Source: Bryobacterales bacterium | GTDB taxonomy: Bacteria; Acidobacteriota; Terriglobia; Bryobacterales; UBA6623 | Direction: 5' to 3' | NCBI GenBank assembly: GCA_028819575.1 | Contig: JAPPLB010000002.1 | Coordinates: forward strand, 1 to 64,000 | Length of the DNA: 64,000 nucleotides | In this document: one piece after another, positions 38,770 through 49,549 of the stretch | Layout: each line of letters starts with the position of its first letter | Numbering within the stretch: position 1 is the first letter of the stretch | The notes under the pieces: model-generated | What the model was told of the DNA's origin: nothing | Database searches by the model: none | What the model saw: only the letters and a program-made list of their open reading frames with translations | Position numbers and translations under genes: made by a program

Positions 38770-40960
38770 CATCGCCTCTTGGGGCCAGGGAGGTCCATCC
38801 CTGCTCTCCTGCCCTGTATTGCCGAGGTCACTGCGCTTTCTACTCTTGGCGACGGCCCTTTTGTTGCTGTTTGACTTTAGCCAAGGTCTTGCCCAAAGAG
38901 GCTACCCGAGGATCGAAACGGTCTATCCCGGGGCTGTGACACGCGGAAAAACAACAGAAGTCCTCCTGCGTGGCAGGTATAACCTGAAGGAGGCAAATCG
39001 GGTTCTCTTCAGTGGTGACGGAGTCAGCGCCAGTGTCGTCGACTGGTCTGAGCTGGAAAATCCCCAACCGGCGAAGAACAAGCTTCCTGTATTTCCCCCC
39101 GAGACTTTACGGATCAAGGTAACGGTGGCCGAAGACGCGATGACAGGCATCCGGCCGTTCCGCGTCCTTACCAAGGGAAGCTTATCCGCACTTGCTCATC
39201 TTCTGATCACCGAAGCGCCCGGCGTGAACGAATCGGAACCGAACGACTCCACTTCGGAAGCGCAGACGATCGAGGTTCCGCAGACCGTCAACGGCTTGCT
39301 CGACAAGGAAGTTGATGTTGATCTGTACAAGTTCCACGCCGATGCGGGGGCACGCATGAGTTTCATCGTCCACTCGGCGCGCCTCCAGCACCCCGTACCT
39401 CATCTCGAGAGGAACTTCGCAGATCTCATCATGAGTCTCCGCGACAGCGACGACAACGAACTGGCCGCAGCGGACGACTGGAACGGACAAGACCCTCAAC
39501 TGTTTCACACTTTCCGGCAATCCGGGACGTATTACTTGAGAGTGCGCGAGGCTCGCTACCACTCCGGCAAGGACAAGTGGTGGTACGCACTATCAGTGCT
39601 CACTACCCCTCATGTGACATCCATCTTCCCTCCTGTTGCCAAAGCTGGATCAAGAGCAAAACTGGAGCTTGAAGGTTTCAATCTGGAGGGTCTTGGCTCC
39701 TACGAAGTCGATGTACCAGTGGAAGCAGGGAAGGATTTTCGTTTTCAAGTCGCGTCTTCTCGAGGCAAGTCGAATCCCGTACGTTTGTTGATCACTGATC
39801 TGCTGACCGCAACTGAGATGGACGGACAGAGGGAGTTTACCGAGATCAAGATCCCGGCAGGAATCAGCGGTCGCATTTCCGCCGAAAGTGAGGTAGACCG
39901 CTATCGTTTCAGGGCTCGTCAGGGTGACGCGCTGGAGTTTGTTGTACAGCGGGGCAACTCTTATCTTGATCCATTGCTTGAGGTGCGCGACGTGACGGGA
40001 ACACTTCTAGCCGCCCAGGACGACGGCGTGATCACTCTTGGCCAAGGAGCCCGAGGATCGATCGCATTCCCTGCGGACAAGAACGCGCGGATCGAGTGGA
40101 CTGCTCCGGTCGACGGCGAATACGAATTGCAGGTCCGCGACGCCAACTACTTCGGTAGCAGGGATCACGTCTATCATCTCGTTGTTCGGCCACAAGAACC
40201 TGACTTTGCTCTGATCGTTGATGACGACCGGATGCCCGTAGGCCCAAGAGAATCCTACACGAGTGTGGTTACGGTCGAACGCAGGAATGGTTTTGACGGC
40301 CCGGTCGAACTCTTCGTGAGAGGATTGCCAGAGGGGATCGTCGCCGAAAGGAGCGCCATTCCGGCCCATCTGAACCAAGGCAATATCGTATTGACGGGTT
40401 CCCTGGACGTAATGCCGGACGCCAAGGACGTCGAAGTGTATGGCGTAGCCGAAGCCCGCCTCTCCGACGGGCAAATCAAGACGATCCAGCGGACAGCGAA
40501 ACCTTTCGCCCCGATGGGCCAAGCGGGTGGGCGCAGCTTCTATGCTGCGCCATCAATCTCTGCCGCAGCGGTCGAGGGCAGCGACATTATCATGGACGCA
40601 ACTCCACGGCGTGTCACGCTACGTCCCGGCGAATCGGCCACCGTGGATATCAAGGTAATGCGTAACAACTATGACGGCCCGATCGAGATGAACGTGATCC
40701 TCTGGAACCTGACACAACGCCTGAGCGAGCTTCCTGAAGGCATCATTTTCGAAGAGAAGCAGAGTAAGACGTCGCTCGGACCGAAGGAAACCGAAGGCTG
40801 GGTTACATTCCGAGCAGAAGCGGATGCGCCTCCCTTGGATGACTACTTGATGACGGTTCTTGGCCAGATTACCTACAACCGGATTTTCATGACCCGGGTT
40901 GCGGCATTCTTTCGGCTCACGATCAAGCCCGACGTTCAAAGGCTGTCAGAGGCCAGGTAG
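38753..40960 (+). CDS. Pre-peptidase C-terminal (PPC-like) domain protein
   Basis: ESEPNDSTSEAQTIEVPQTVNGLLDKEVDVDLYKFHADAG; RISAESEVDRYRFRARQGDALEFVV. Confidence 0.82.
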   Translation: MRRTADIASWGQGGPSLLSCPVLPRSLRFLLLATALLLLFDFSQGLAQRGYPRIETVYPGAVTRGKTTEVLLRGRYNLKEANRVLFSGDGVSASVVDWSELENPQPAKNKLPVFPPETLRIKVTVAEDAMTGIRPFRVLTKGSLSALAHLLITEAPGVNESEPNDSTSEAQTIEVPQTVNGLLDKEVDVDLYKFHADAGARMSFIVHSARLQHPVPHLERNFADLIMSLRDSDDNELAAADDWNGQDPQLFHTFRQSGTYYLRVREARYHSGKDKWWYALSVLTTPHVTSIFPPVAKAGSRAKLELEGFNLEGLGSYEVDVPVEAGKDFRFQVASSRGKSNPVRLLITDLLTATEMDGQREFTEIKIPAGISGRISAESEVDRYRFRARQGDALEFVVQRGNSYLDPLLEVRDVTGTLLAAQDDGVITLGQGARGSIAFPADKNARIEWTAPVDGEYELQVRDANYFGSRDHVYHLVVRPQEPDFALIVDDDRMPVGPRESYTSVVTVERRNGFDGPVELFVRGLPEGIVAERSAIPAHLNQGNIVLTGSLDVMPDAKDVEVYGVAEARLSDGQIKTIQRTAKPFAPMGQAGGRSFYAAPSISAAAVEGSDIIMDATPRRVTLRPGESATVDIKVMRNNYDGPIEMNVILWNLTQRLSELPEGIIFEEKQSKTSLGPKETEGWVTFRAEADAPPLDDYLMTVLGQITYNRIFMTRVAAFFRLTIKPDVQRLSEAR

Positions 40961-41201
40961 ATTCGGTTGAGCCAAGCATATCCGCATTATCATTCCCTGT
41001 CTGCCAGGCTGAGTTGTCGGCGAGCACTGTCTGCGGCCGTGATCTCGAGCTTTGCGTAGAGGTGCTCCCTTCTGCTTTCCTGGGTCGAGAGTGTGTGTTT
41101 CGCAGCCAAGAGACTCCCGGCATGAAGGGTCATGGAGCGTAATGAGAGATCATAGTCAAGGGGCAAGGCTGCTGAGTCCGCTGCTCGACGAATGATTCCA
41201 T

Positions 41202-41410
41202 CTAGCCTGCATTTCTCACCACGTTGCGAGGCGAAGGGGGTGAGAGGACCGTCAGGACTAGGCGCAAGCCGGGCGGAGGAAAAAGGCGCGAGCCGCTTGG
41301 CGCGCGCAGGCGTACTTGAACAGTACGTTGAGCACGGCAAGCAAACGCAACGAAGTCATGGCGGTCGTATCGCGTGCTTCGACCGTCGGGTGGTGAGAAA
41401 TGCAGGCTAG
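41202..41410 (+). repeat. TIR element copy 5 (reference copy, 209 bp, 21-bp perfect TIRs)
   Basis: CTAGCCTGCATTTCTCACCAC...GTGGTGAGAAATGCAGGCTAG exact inverted repeats. Confidence 0.95.
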
Positions 41411-43085
41411 CCATTCCAGGCGGCAGTTTCTCTCTCTGGGTGCGGGGCTTGGTTTATCCCCGTTGTTCTCGCCGCTTTGTGCATCCACACCGTCCTTCGA
41501 GGAGATTCCCGCCTCGGCGAGTGGGATCTCATTCGTACACGAAAACGCGATGTCGCCTGAACATTACCTGCCGGAGACGGTCGGGCCGGGATGTGCGTTC
41601 ATCGACTACGACAATGACGGCTGGATCGATCTCTATCTGGTCAACAGCGGCGCGTGTGACTTTTATTCGCCACGGCAGCCGTTGCGTAATGCGCTCTACA
41701 GAAACAATCGTGACGGGACATTCACAGACGTTACCGATGCAGCCGGTGTCGGTGCTGGCACATTCGGGATGGGAGCGGCTGTTGGTGATTATGATAACGA
41801 CGGCTATCCGGATCTGCTGGTGACCGCCTACGGCCGCTGCATCCTTTACCAGAACAACGGAGATGGAACTTTTACTGACGTCACCACAAAGGCCGGCATT
41901 GTGTCGCCGGATTGGTCGACGAGTGCCGTCTGGTTCGATTATGACAACGACGGCCTGCTCGACCTTTTCCTATGCAGCTTTGTCGAGTTCCGCGCCGATA
42001 CACACATCAATTGCGGGACCAACAAGGCGGGCAAGCGCTATTACTGCATACCGCGCGTATTCAAGCCGACACCGAGCTTGCTCTACCGAAATAACGGTGA
42101 CGGCACCTTCACTCTCGTCAGCAAGGGGACCGACATCGAAGCGGCGATGGGCAAGGCGCTCGGCGCCGTGGCGACCGACATCAATAACGATGGGTTGATG
42201 GATCTGTTTGTCGCTAACGACACGGTGCAGAATTTTCTGTTCGTCAACCGCGGGAGAGGTGTATGGGAAGAGAGCGGCATGTTCGCCGAAGTGGCGTTCA
42301 GCGCTGACGGGAAAGCCCGTTCCGGCATGGGAGTCGATGCCGCCGACTTCGACCAGGACGGCCACCAGGATCTTTTTGTGGCCAACATCGACCAGGAGAT
42401 GTTCTCCCTCTATCGCAACCGAGGAGACGAGTCTTTCCAGGACGACGCGCGCGTGCATGGCATCTCCCAGGCGACCCGACTGCTGAGCGGATGGGGACTT
42501 AAGTTTTTTGACTACGACAACGATGGCGAGCTTGATTTATTGCTTGCTAATGGTCACCCGGATGACATGATCGGCCAATACTCGCTGAAGGTCACCTACA
42601 AGGAACCCTTGCTATTGTTTCACCACGAAAACGGCAAGTTGCGAGAAGTCAGCGCCCAAGCAGGCCCGGTTTTTCAGAAGAATTTTTCTGCACGCGGGCT
42701 CGCCGTAGGCGATTACGATAACGACGGCGCGGTCGACGTGCTGATCGCCAACAATGGAGAGGCTCCTCTTCTGTTGCGTAACCGAGCTGCGAGGGGGAAC
42801 CATTGGGTGGGATTGAAGCTGGAAGGTGTCCACTGCAACCGCGATGCCATTGGGGCGCGAATCACGTGGTCTTGCAGCGGCAAGAAGAGGTCACGGCTCC
42901 GTACCGGGGGCGGCAGCTATCTATCGTCCCATGACCCTCGTGAGGTGCTGGGTCTCGGCGCCGCAACAAAGCTTGACTGGATCGAGATTGCCTGGCCGCG
43001 TCCCAGCGAAACGGTGGAAAGACTATCCGCCGTGCCGATCGACCGGTACGTGCACGTGATCGAGGGTAAGGGTATCCAGAACTAA
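41400..43085 (+). CDS. FG-GAP/VCBS + ASPIC/UnbV (CRTAC1-like) protein with Tat-like leader
   Basis: [44 protein letters not shown]-like tail [24 protein letters not shown]. Confidence 0.92.
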   Translation: MQASHSRRQFLSLGAGLGLSPLFSPLCASTPSFEEIPASASGISFVHENAMSPEHYLPETVGPGCAFIDYDNDGWIDLYLVNSGACDFYSPRQPLRNALYRNNRDGTFTDVTDAAGVGAGTFGMGAAVGDYDNDGYPDLLVTAYGRCILYQNNGDGTFTDVTTKAGIVSPDWSTSAVWFDYDNDGLLDLFLCSFVEFRADTHINCGTNKAGKRYYCIPRVFKPTPSLLYRNNGDGTFTLVSKGTDIEAAMGKALGAVATDINNDGLMDLFVANDTVQNFLFVNRGRGVWEESGMFAEVAFSADGKARSGMGVDAADFDQDGHQDLFVANIDQEMFSLYRNRGDESFQDDARVHGISQATRLLSGWGLKFFDYDNDGELDLLLANGHPDDMIGQYSLKVTYKEPLLLFHHENGKLREVSAQAGPVFQKNFSARGLAVGDYDNDGAVDVLIANNGEAPLLLRNRAARGNHWVGLKLEGVHCNRDAIGARITWSCSGKKRSRLRTGGGSYLSSHDPREVLGLGAATKLDWIEIAWPRPSETVERLSAVPIDRYVHVIEGKGIQN

Positions 43086-43205
43086 GTCAGTCCTGCTTGG
43101 GACGCATGAGGGGCACAGCGGATACCCTGCCTGCGGCTCACACTGGTTTCAGCGACATCTGCCTTACTTCGGAGTAAACGACATGAGGGCACGAGGCTTG
43201 ACCGG

Positions 43206-44657
43206 CTAACTAGCCTGGAGCGCCTTGGCCACGACTTGGCCGTGGATGTCCGTCAGGCGGAAGTCGCGGCCCTGAAACCTGTACGTCAATCGAGTGTGAT
43301 CGATGCCGAGGCAATGGAGAATGGTCGCCTGCAGATCGTGCACGTGCACGGGGTCAGCGACCACGTTGTAGGAATAGTCGTCCGTCTCGCCGATGGTCTG
43401 GCCGGGTTTGACACCACCTCCGGCGAGCCACATCGTAAAGCAACGAGGATGGTGGTCCCGGCCGTAGTCGGTTTCGGTCAAGCGGCCCTGGCAATAGACA
43501 GTACGGCCGAACTCGCCGCCCCAAACGACGAGCGTATCGTCCAGAAGTCCTCTTTGCTTGAGGTCGCGGATGAGCGCCGCCGAAGCCTGGTCCGTCGCGG
43601 TGCACTGCTTGCGAATACCTTTCGGCAGGTTGCCGTGTTGATCCCAGCCACGGTGGTAGAGCTGAATGAAACGGACGTCGCGCTCGGCAAGCCTTCGCGC
43701 CAGCAGACAGTTCGCCGCGAACGTCCCCGGCGTGCGGGCATCCTCTCCGTAAAGTTCAAACGTACTCAGTGGCTCGTCTGAAATGTCCGTCAATTCCGGT
43801 ACCGACGCCTGCATTCGATACGCCATCTCATATTGAGCGATGCGGGTCGATATCTCGGGATCACCGAACTCGTCAAACACGATCTGATTCAGTTCCGCTA
43901 GAGCGTCAAGATACCGTCGCCGTTTTGTTCGATCGAATCCCGGAGGATCGTTCAAATAAAGAATCGGGTCTCCTATCGACCTGAACTTTATGCCCTGGTA
44001 ATGTGTCGGAAGGAACCCGCTTCCCCACAAGCGGTCGTAAATCGGCTGTCCGCCGGTGCCTTTTGTGATCAGGACGACGAATGCCGGCAGGTCAGTGCTT
44101 TCGCTGCCCAACCCGTAAGTCGCCCATGCTCCCATGCTGGGGCGCCCCGCGATCTGCGATCCGGTTTGGAAGAACGTGACCGCAGGGTCGTGGTTGATCG
44201 CCTCGGTTTTCATGGACTTGATGAAGGTGAGTTCATCCACGATCTTGGCGGTGTGCGGCAGCAACTCGCTGACAATGGCGCCTGATTCCCCATGACGTTC
44301 GAAGGAGACCCTGGAGCCAGCCAGCGGGAAGCTCGTCTGTGTTGAGGTCATGCCGGTCAACCGCTGTCCCTTACGAATGGAGTCCGGCAGTTCCTGGCCG
44401 TGCCGCTCTCTCACGAGAGGTTTATCGTCGAACAGTTCCAACTGCGAAGGACCGCCCGACATGAACAGGTAAATCACACGTTTCGCTTTGGGAGGGTGGT
44501 GAGGAATACCGGGCAGGGCTTTGAGTGTGGCTTCTTGGGCACCGTGCAGTTCCCTCGCCAGCAGGCTTGAGAGAGCCGCAGCACCAATGCCGAAGGCGCT
44601 CCGGCCAAAGAACTGACGGCGCGTCTGGATACTCCGGAGAGACTTGTGCGGGTTCAT
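43206..44657 (-). CDS. DUF1501 protein
   Basis: [67 protein letters not shown]. Confidence 0.94.
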   Translation of the reverse strand: MNPHKSLRSIQTRRQFFGRSAFGIGAAALSSLLARELHGAQEATLKALPGIPHHPPKAKRVIYLFMSGGPSQLELFDDKPLVRERHGQELPDSIRKGQRLTGMTSTQTSFPLAGSRVSFERHGESGAIVSELLPHTAKIVDELTFIKSMKTEAINHDPAVTFFQTGSQIAGRPSMGAWATYGLGSESTDLPAFVVLITKGTGGQPIYDRLWGSGFLPTHYQGIKFRSIGDPILYLNDPPGFDRTKRRRYLDALAELNQIVFDEFGDPEISTRIAQYEMAYRMQASVPELTDISDEPLSTFELYGEDARTPGTFAANCLLARRLAERDVRFIQLYHRGWDQHGNLPKGIRKQCTATDQASAALIRDLKQRGLLDDTLVVWGGEFGRTVYCQGRLTETDYGRDHHPRCFTMWLAGGGVKPGQTIGETDDYSYNVVADPVHVHDLQATILHCLGIDHTRLTYRFQGRDFRLTDIHGQVVAKALQAS

Positions 44658-44659
44658 GG

Positions 44660-47600
44660 CTATTGCTTTGTCACCGTCTCATCCATGTTGAGCAAAAGGC
44701 TCGCAAGAGCTGTATAGGGGGCCAATTCTCGTGGGTCAAGTGTCGTATCACGCTGTGATTCCCCGACACTCAGATACGCCACTGCAGCTTTCCGCTCCTG
44801 GAGAAACCCGATTCTGAAGTCCTCGAAGGCCTTTTCCAAAACTTCGAGTTCCGACTGGCGGGGCCGCAGGGAGGTCACGACCCAGAATCCGTATGAAAGC
44901 CGCTCCCTTGTGGTCGCCCCGCCTTCATGCATCATCCGTTCGGCGAGCTTCCGCGAAGCCTCGACATACGTCGGATCATTCATCAGCGTCAGCGCTTGGA
45001 TTGGAGTGTTCGTCCGAGGCCGTCGAATTTGGCAGCTTTCCCGGTCAGCAGCGTCGAAGGCGACCATCGAGGGTGGCGGGACCGTGCGCTTCCAATATGT
45101 ATACAGGCTTCTTCGATAGAGGGCGCTACCGGAGTCCTCTTGGTAAGTGGCCCCGGAGACCTCATTCCAAATCCCGGGCGGTTGATAAGGTTTGACCGTC
45201 GGCCCGCCCATTGTTTCGTCAAGCAGTCCGGATAAGCTCAGCGCTTGGTCTCGTATGACCTCGGCGGGCAACCGAAATCGTGGTCCTCGCGTCAACAGGC
45301 GGTTCTCAGGGTCGCGATCCATCAACTCCGGCGTCACGGATGAGGACCGTCGATACGCCGCACTTATCACGATCGTCTTCAGGATCATTTTGACGTCCCA
45401 ACCGTTATCCATGAACTCGACAGCCAACCAATCGAGCAACTCGGAGTGCAGCGGCCTTTCGCCCTGCGTGCCGAAGTCCTCACTCGTCTTCACCAGTCCC
45501 ACTCCAAAGAGCATCTCCCAATAGCGGTTCACGGCGACGCGCGCAGTGAGAGGGTTCTCCCGCGAAACAAGCCAGCGGGCCAGATCCAGCCGGGTTTGTG
45601 GCCCCCTGGAACCGGCGCGGGTCAGCACAGCCGGTGTTGCGGGCTCGACTTTCTCTCCACGCGCATCGTACGCTCCGCGCCGCAGGACGTGAGCGCGATT
45701 AGCTTTTTCGCTCTCGGTCATCACCATCACGCTCGGGATATTTTTGGCGAACAGGGTGCGCCGAAGACGGGCCATCTTCAGAGCCGCGATGGCTTGTCGA
45801 GCCCTCTTTGGAGCCTCTGTGTCGAGGTAAGCCCAGCGAAATTTCATGGCCTGTGCCGGAGTGCGTTGTTCGGCAGGCAACGCCGCTATGTCGGGAAGAC
45901 TGTCATCCAGGCTCAGGACTGAGACTTCATCAGCGCTCAAGGCACGTGTGTAGATCCTCAGCTCGTCGAGACGTCCCTGGAAACTCGGCCGTCCTCCGCC
46001 CGCGCCAAGCCGGAACGGAAACGCATAGCTCGATGGCCATTTCAGGTCATCCCATTCCACTTCGAATGGCCAAGGCTGGCCGTCAACGTAGAACCGTGCT
46101 CCACGCGAGCTGGGCCGTTCCGCTGTGTAGGTAAGAGCGACATGCTGCCAACGATTCAGCGCCAGCGGTTGTTTGGAGATAATCCGCATGCTGAGATCGG
46201 TGTAGCGATGGGTGAGTTCGAACCTCAGCTTGCCGTCGACGAGGTAGAGTCCGTAGCCTTGCGCTTTCTCGACGTTCAGCGTCCGCGTCAGGATGGCCCC
46301 ATTTGCACCCTTGGGATTGATCCAGAAAGAGAACGTGAACGGGTCGTTGTAGTCGAAACCTCCGAGATCGCCGAGATCGACTGATTGAGCCTCTTCGAAT
46401 AGTCCCGCGGAGCCCTGTCGGCCCTCAGCCAGGTCGATTCTGCGAGCGCCGGGTTCATGGCTCTGCGGCATTTCCTCCCACTCTGCGTAGTCCAAACGTG
46501 CTTTGCGGAACGGATAGTGAGCGACGAGCCCTTCTGAAACACTCCAGTCAGCCTTCCGATGCTTTGCAAGTGAACGCGCCCACGCAGAGATCCCCTCTTT
46601 GATGCCTGGCTCCAGTTCCTCAAGCCTTTGCTCCGCCGCCAGTATCTTTCTGTCCAACTTGGCGAGTTCGGAACTTTGCGCGTCCGTCGGCGCCTTGATC
46701 ATCGGGCCATCGTTGCCGAAATGATAGACCAGCCCACGTTCAGGCACGTTGTTGAAGTACGCGAAGAGCTGATAGAACTCCTTCTGCGTGAGCGGGTCGT
46801 ACTTATGGTCATGACATCGCGCGCATTCCATAGTGAGCCCGAGCCAAACAGTCGAGGTCGTCGCCACGCGATCGGCGGCGTATTCAACGAGGAACTCTTC
46901 CTCGACGATTCCGCCCTCTGCATTGGTACGCAGGTTGCGGTGGAAACCGGTGGCGATTTTCTGATCGAGAGTCGCATTCGGAAGCAGGTCACCCGCGATT
47001 TGCTCGATGGTGAATTGGTCAAAACCCATGTTGCTGTTGAACGCCTCGACAACCCAGTCCCGCCATCTCCACATATCCCGCGTGCCGTCCATCTGGTATC
47101 CGTTCGTGTCGGCGTAGCGGGCCGCGTCCAGCCATGGGGTGGCCATGCGCTCGCCGTATCGGGGCGATGCCAGCATGCGGTCGACAAGCTTCGCATAAGC
47201 ATTCGCATCGGTGTCCGAAAGGAAGCGGCCGACTTCTTCCAGCGAAGGAGGAAGTCCGGTCAGGTCGAGCGCCAAGCGCCGGATCAGCGCCTCGCGCGCC
47301 GCCTCGGGTTGCGGCCTCAGACCTTCGTCTTCCAGTTGTCGCAGCACGAAGCGGTCGATTGCGTTGCGAACCAGGTCGGTGCGCTCAACAGGGGGAGGTT
47401 GCGGTCGTGTCGGAGGGACAAACGACCAGTGCTGAGCCCAGGGGGCGCCCTGCTCGATCCAGCTTCGAAGCACTTCCACTTCCGAATCGGGGAGCTTGTC
47501 GAAGCCCTTGTAGGACGGGGGCATCCGTCGAGCAGGGTCGCCCGACATGACTCGATCAAGCAAAACGCTTTCCTGAGGATTTCCTCGCACGATCGCGAAT

Positions 47601-47824
47601 CCGCCACTTGCCAAGCGCTCGAACGCGGCTTCTTCCAAATCGAACCGAAGCGCGTTGACGCGTGTCCCGTCATCCGGCCCATGGCACGTAAAGCAACGCT
47701 CCGACAGGATGGGCCTCACGTCGCGGTCAAAGTCGACCTCCGCGGCCGTCGCTGCAAGGCCCGTTTGTGCGGCTGAGAAGAAAGCTAAACCCACGGTTGC
47801 CGCAAGATGCAGTATCACCTTCAT
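44660..47824 (-). CDS. PSCyt1 + DUF1549/LamG-like/DUF1553 protein
   Basis: [21 protein letters not shown], LamG-like [19 protein letters not shown]...[33 protein letters not shown]. Confidence 0.93.
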   Translation of the reverse strand: MKVILHLAATVGLAFFSAAQTGLAATAAEVDFDRDVRPILSERCFTCHGPDDGTRVNALRFDLEEAAFERLASGGFAIVRGNPQESVLLDRVMSGDPARRMPPSYKGFDKLPDSEVEVLRSWIEQGAPWAQHWSFVPPTRPQPPPVERTDLVRNAIDRFVLRQLEDEGLRPQPEAAREALIRRLALDLTGLPPSLEEVGRFLSDTDANAYAKLVDRMLASPRYGERMATPWLDAARYADTNGYQMDGTRDMWRWRDWVVEAFNSNMGFDQFTIEQIAGDLLPNATLDQKIATGFHRNLRTNAEGGIVEEEFLVEYAADRVATTSTVWLGLTMECARCHDHKYDPLTQKEFYQLFAYFNNVPERGLVYHFGNDGPMIKAPTDAQSSELAKLDRKILAAEQRLEELEPGIKEGISAWARSLAKHRKADWSVSEGLVAHYPFRKARLDYAEWEEMPQSHEPGARRIDLAEGRQGSAGLFEEAQSVDLGDLGGFDYNDPFTFSFWINPKGANGAILTRTLNVEKAQGYGLYLVDGKLRFELTHRYTDLSMRIISKQPLALNRWQHVALTYTAERPSSRGARFYVDGQPWPFEVEWDDLKWPSSYAFPFRLGAGGGRPSFQGRLDELRIYTRALSADEVSVLSLDDSLPDIAALPAEQRTPAQAMKFRWAYLDTEAPKRARQAIAALKMARLRRTLFAKNIPSVMVMTESEKANRAHVLRRGAYDARGEKVEPATPAVLTRAGSRGPQTRLDLARWLVSRENPLTARVAVNRYWEMLFGVGLVKTSEDFGTQGERPLHSELLDWLAVEFMDNGWDVKMILKTIVISAAYRRSSSVTPELMDRDPENRLLTRGPRFRLPAEVIRDQALSLSGLLDETMGGPTVKPYQPPGIWNEVSGATYQEDSGSALYRRSLYTYWKRTVPPPSMVAFDAADRESCQIRRPRTNTPIQALTLMNDPTYVEASRKLAERMMHEGGATTRERLSYGFWVVTSLRPRQSELEVLEKAFEDFRIGFLQERKAAVAYLSVGESQRDTTLDPRELAPYTALASLLLNMDETVTKQ

Positions 47825-48133
47825 GAGCGGTGTGTCCAGCCCCCATTCTCTGCGATGCGTTGAGCCTTGTCCATACCGAGACCGGCTTCTCAGGGGTTAC
47901 CTGAGCACAGGCACAACCTTCATCGAACGGGGTCTGTCAACCATAACGAGTCACATCGAAAATGAGTGCGAATAGCATGAAACCGAGCAAGCGCGTTGCG
48001 ATTTGCCGACTCTCGTTCATGTGGACGAGGGTCAAAGACTGACCTTACACTTCAGAGGGCGGCCCCATCGTATCTTTCCTGTCTGCTGTCGCTGCGCCAC
48101 TCTGATATTCTGGGACTCCAGCTCGCGAAATCC

Positions 48134-49549
48134 ATGTTCGAACGTCATCGAAAGAAGGCGGCCGTCCTTTTTGCAGTCGTCGATGTCGTCCTGCTGATAG
48201 CCGCGTTCGAGGCTGCCTATCAGCTTCGGGTTTTTCTTCCGCTACCGCTCGAGTTCTATATCCTCTCTCCGGTCAAGGGCCTGGTTCTGGTCTTCACTCT
48301 CCTGGTTTGGCTGCTCACGGGGTGGTGGCTTGGTGTTTACGATCGTCTCTACGCACACCAGATCCGCGCTGCGATTTATGACACCGTACGTCAGGTTATC
48401 CTGACCACCCTTGGCCTCGTCGCTTTCCAGTTCATCTTGAAACTGGATATCAGCCGTGTGTTCATCGGTCTGTTTGCCGTTTTCAGTTTTGTTCTGCTGC
48501 TCTTCTATCGAATAGCGGCGGGACCGCTGAGAGGCTGGATACGGCGTCAATTCGGCGCCGAGGCCTTTCATGTGATCGTGGGTTCGGGAGAGACCGCCCT
48601 GGAGGTGGGCCGTCGGATGGAGGCAGCCCGTGAGTACGGAATCCGACTTGTCTCTTTTGTTGATCCGGCCGGGCATCTCAGTCCGAACGTGCATCTCAAG
48701 AAGACGTATCCGGTGTGGCGGGTCAATGATCTGGCCGGCAGGCTCCGGGGCCATGTTATTGACGAGATCATCTTTAGCGTCGAAGCGTCGAAGCTCGTCG
48801 ACTTGGAGGAGATCTTTCTGCTCTGCGATGAGGAGGGAGTCCGTATCCGTGTGGTCATCGATGTTTTTCCCTATGCCCATCGGAACGTCTACCTTGACCG
48901 CTTTGGCACTGTTCCCTTCCTGACCTTCTCTGCAACACCCGATGATGAAGTGCGCCTGTTCGTCAAGAGGGCGCTCGATGTCGTGCTGGCGTCGCTGTCG
49001 CTCGTAGTCTTGTCGGTTCCGATGCTGCTGCTGTCAATCCTGCTGCGGGCGACTTCGAGCGGTCCTGCCATTTTTCGCCAGGTTCGTTGCGGGTTGAACG
49101 GCCGGACGTTTACGTTCTACAAATTCCGCTCGATGGTGGAGAACGCCGACGAGCTCAAGCCGGCCTTGGAGCACCTTAACGAACGGGATGGCCCTATCTT
49201 CAAGATCGCAGACGATCCCCGCATGACCTCCCTAGGCCGCTTTCTTCGCCGCTACTCCATCGACGAGTGGCCGCAGCTTTGGAATATCCTTCGCGGTGAC
49301 ATGTCGTTCGTGGGGCCGCGCCCGGCAGTGCCCTCAGAGGTATCTCAATATGCGACTTGGCAGCGGCGGCGTCTACGGATGCGTCCCGGTCTTACCTGCC
49401 TGTGGGCGATTCACGGACGCGACAACGTGGATTTCGACACCTGGATGAAGCTGGACCTGCAGTACATCGACAACTGGTCACTGTTGCTCGATGTCAAGAT
49501 TTTGCTGCAGTCCATTCCACAGGTCGTGGCCGGACGAGGGGCCAGTTAG
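48134..49549 (+). CDS. Exopolysaccharide polyprenyl glycosylphosphotransferase
   Basis: N-terminal TM segments, KRALDVVLASLSLVVLSVPMLLLSILLRATSSGPAIFRQVRCGLNGRTFTFYKFRSM, FLRRYSIDEWPQLWNILRGDMSFVGPRP. Confidence 0.92.
   Translation: MFERHRKKAAVLFAVVDVVLLIAAFEAAYQLRVFLPLPLEFYILSPVKGLVLVFTLLVWLLTGWWLGVYDRLYAHQIRAAIYDTVRQVILTTLGLVAFQFILKLDISRVFIGLFAVFSFVLLLFYRIAAGPLRGWIRRQFGAEAFHVIVGSGETALEVGRRMEAAREYGIRLVSFVDPAGHLSPNVHLKKTYPVWRVNDLAGRLRGHVIDEIIFSVEASKLVDLEEIFLLCDEEGVRIRVVIDVFPYAHRNVYLDRFGTVPFLTFSATPDDEVRLFVKRALDVVLASLSLVVLSVPMLLLSILLRATSSGPAIFRQVRCGLNGRTFTFYKFRSMVENADELKPALEHLNERDGPIFKIADDPRMTSLGRFLRRYSIDEWPQLWNILRGDMSFVGPRPAVPSEVSQYATWQRRRLRMRPGLTCLWAIHGRDNVDFDTWMKLDLQYIDNWSLLLDVKILLQSIPQVVAGRGAS

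Noticed and set aside
40990-41125. Possible remnant of a LuxR-type HTH on the minus strand (STQESRREHLYAKLEITAADSARRQL)
   Set aside because: Too short and degenerate to separate from chance; an HMM search would be needed
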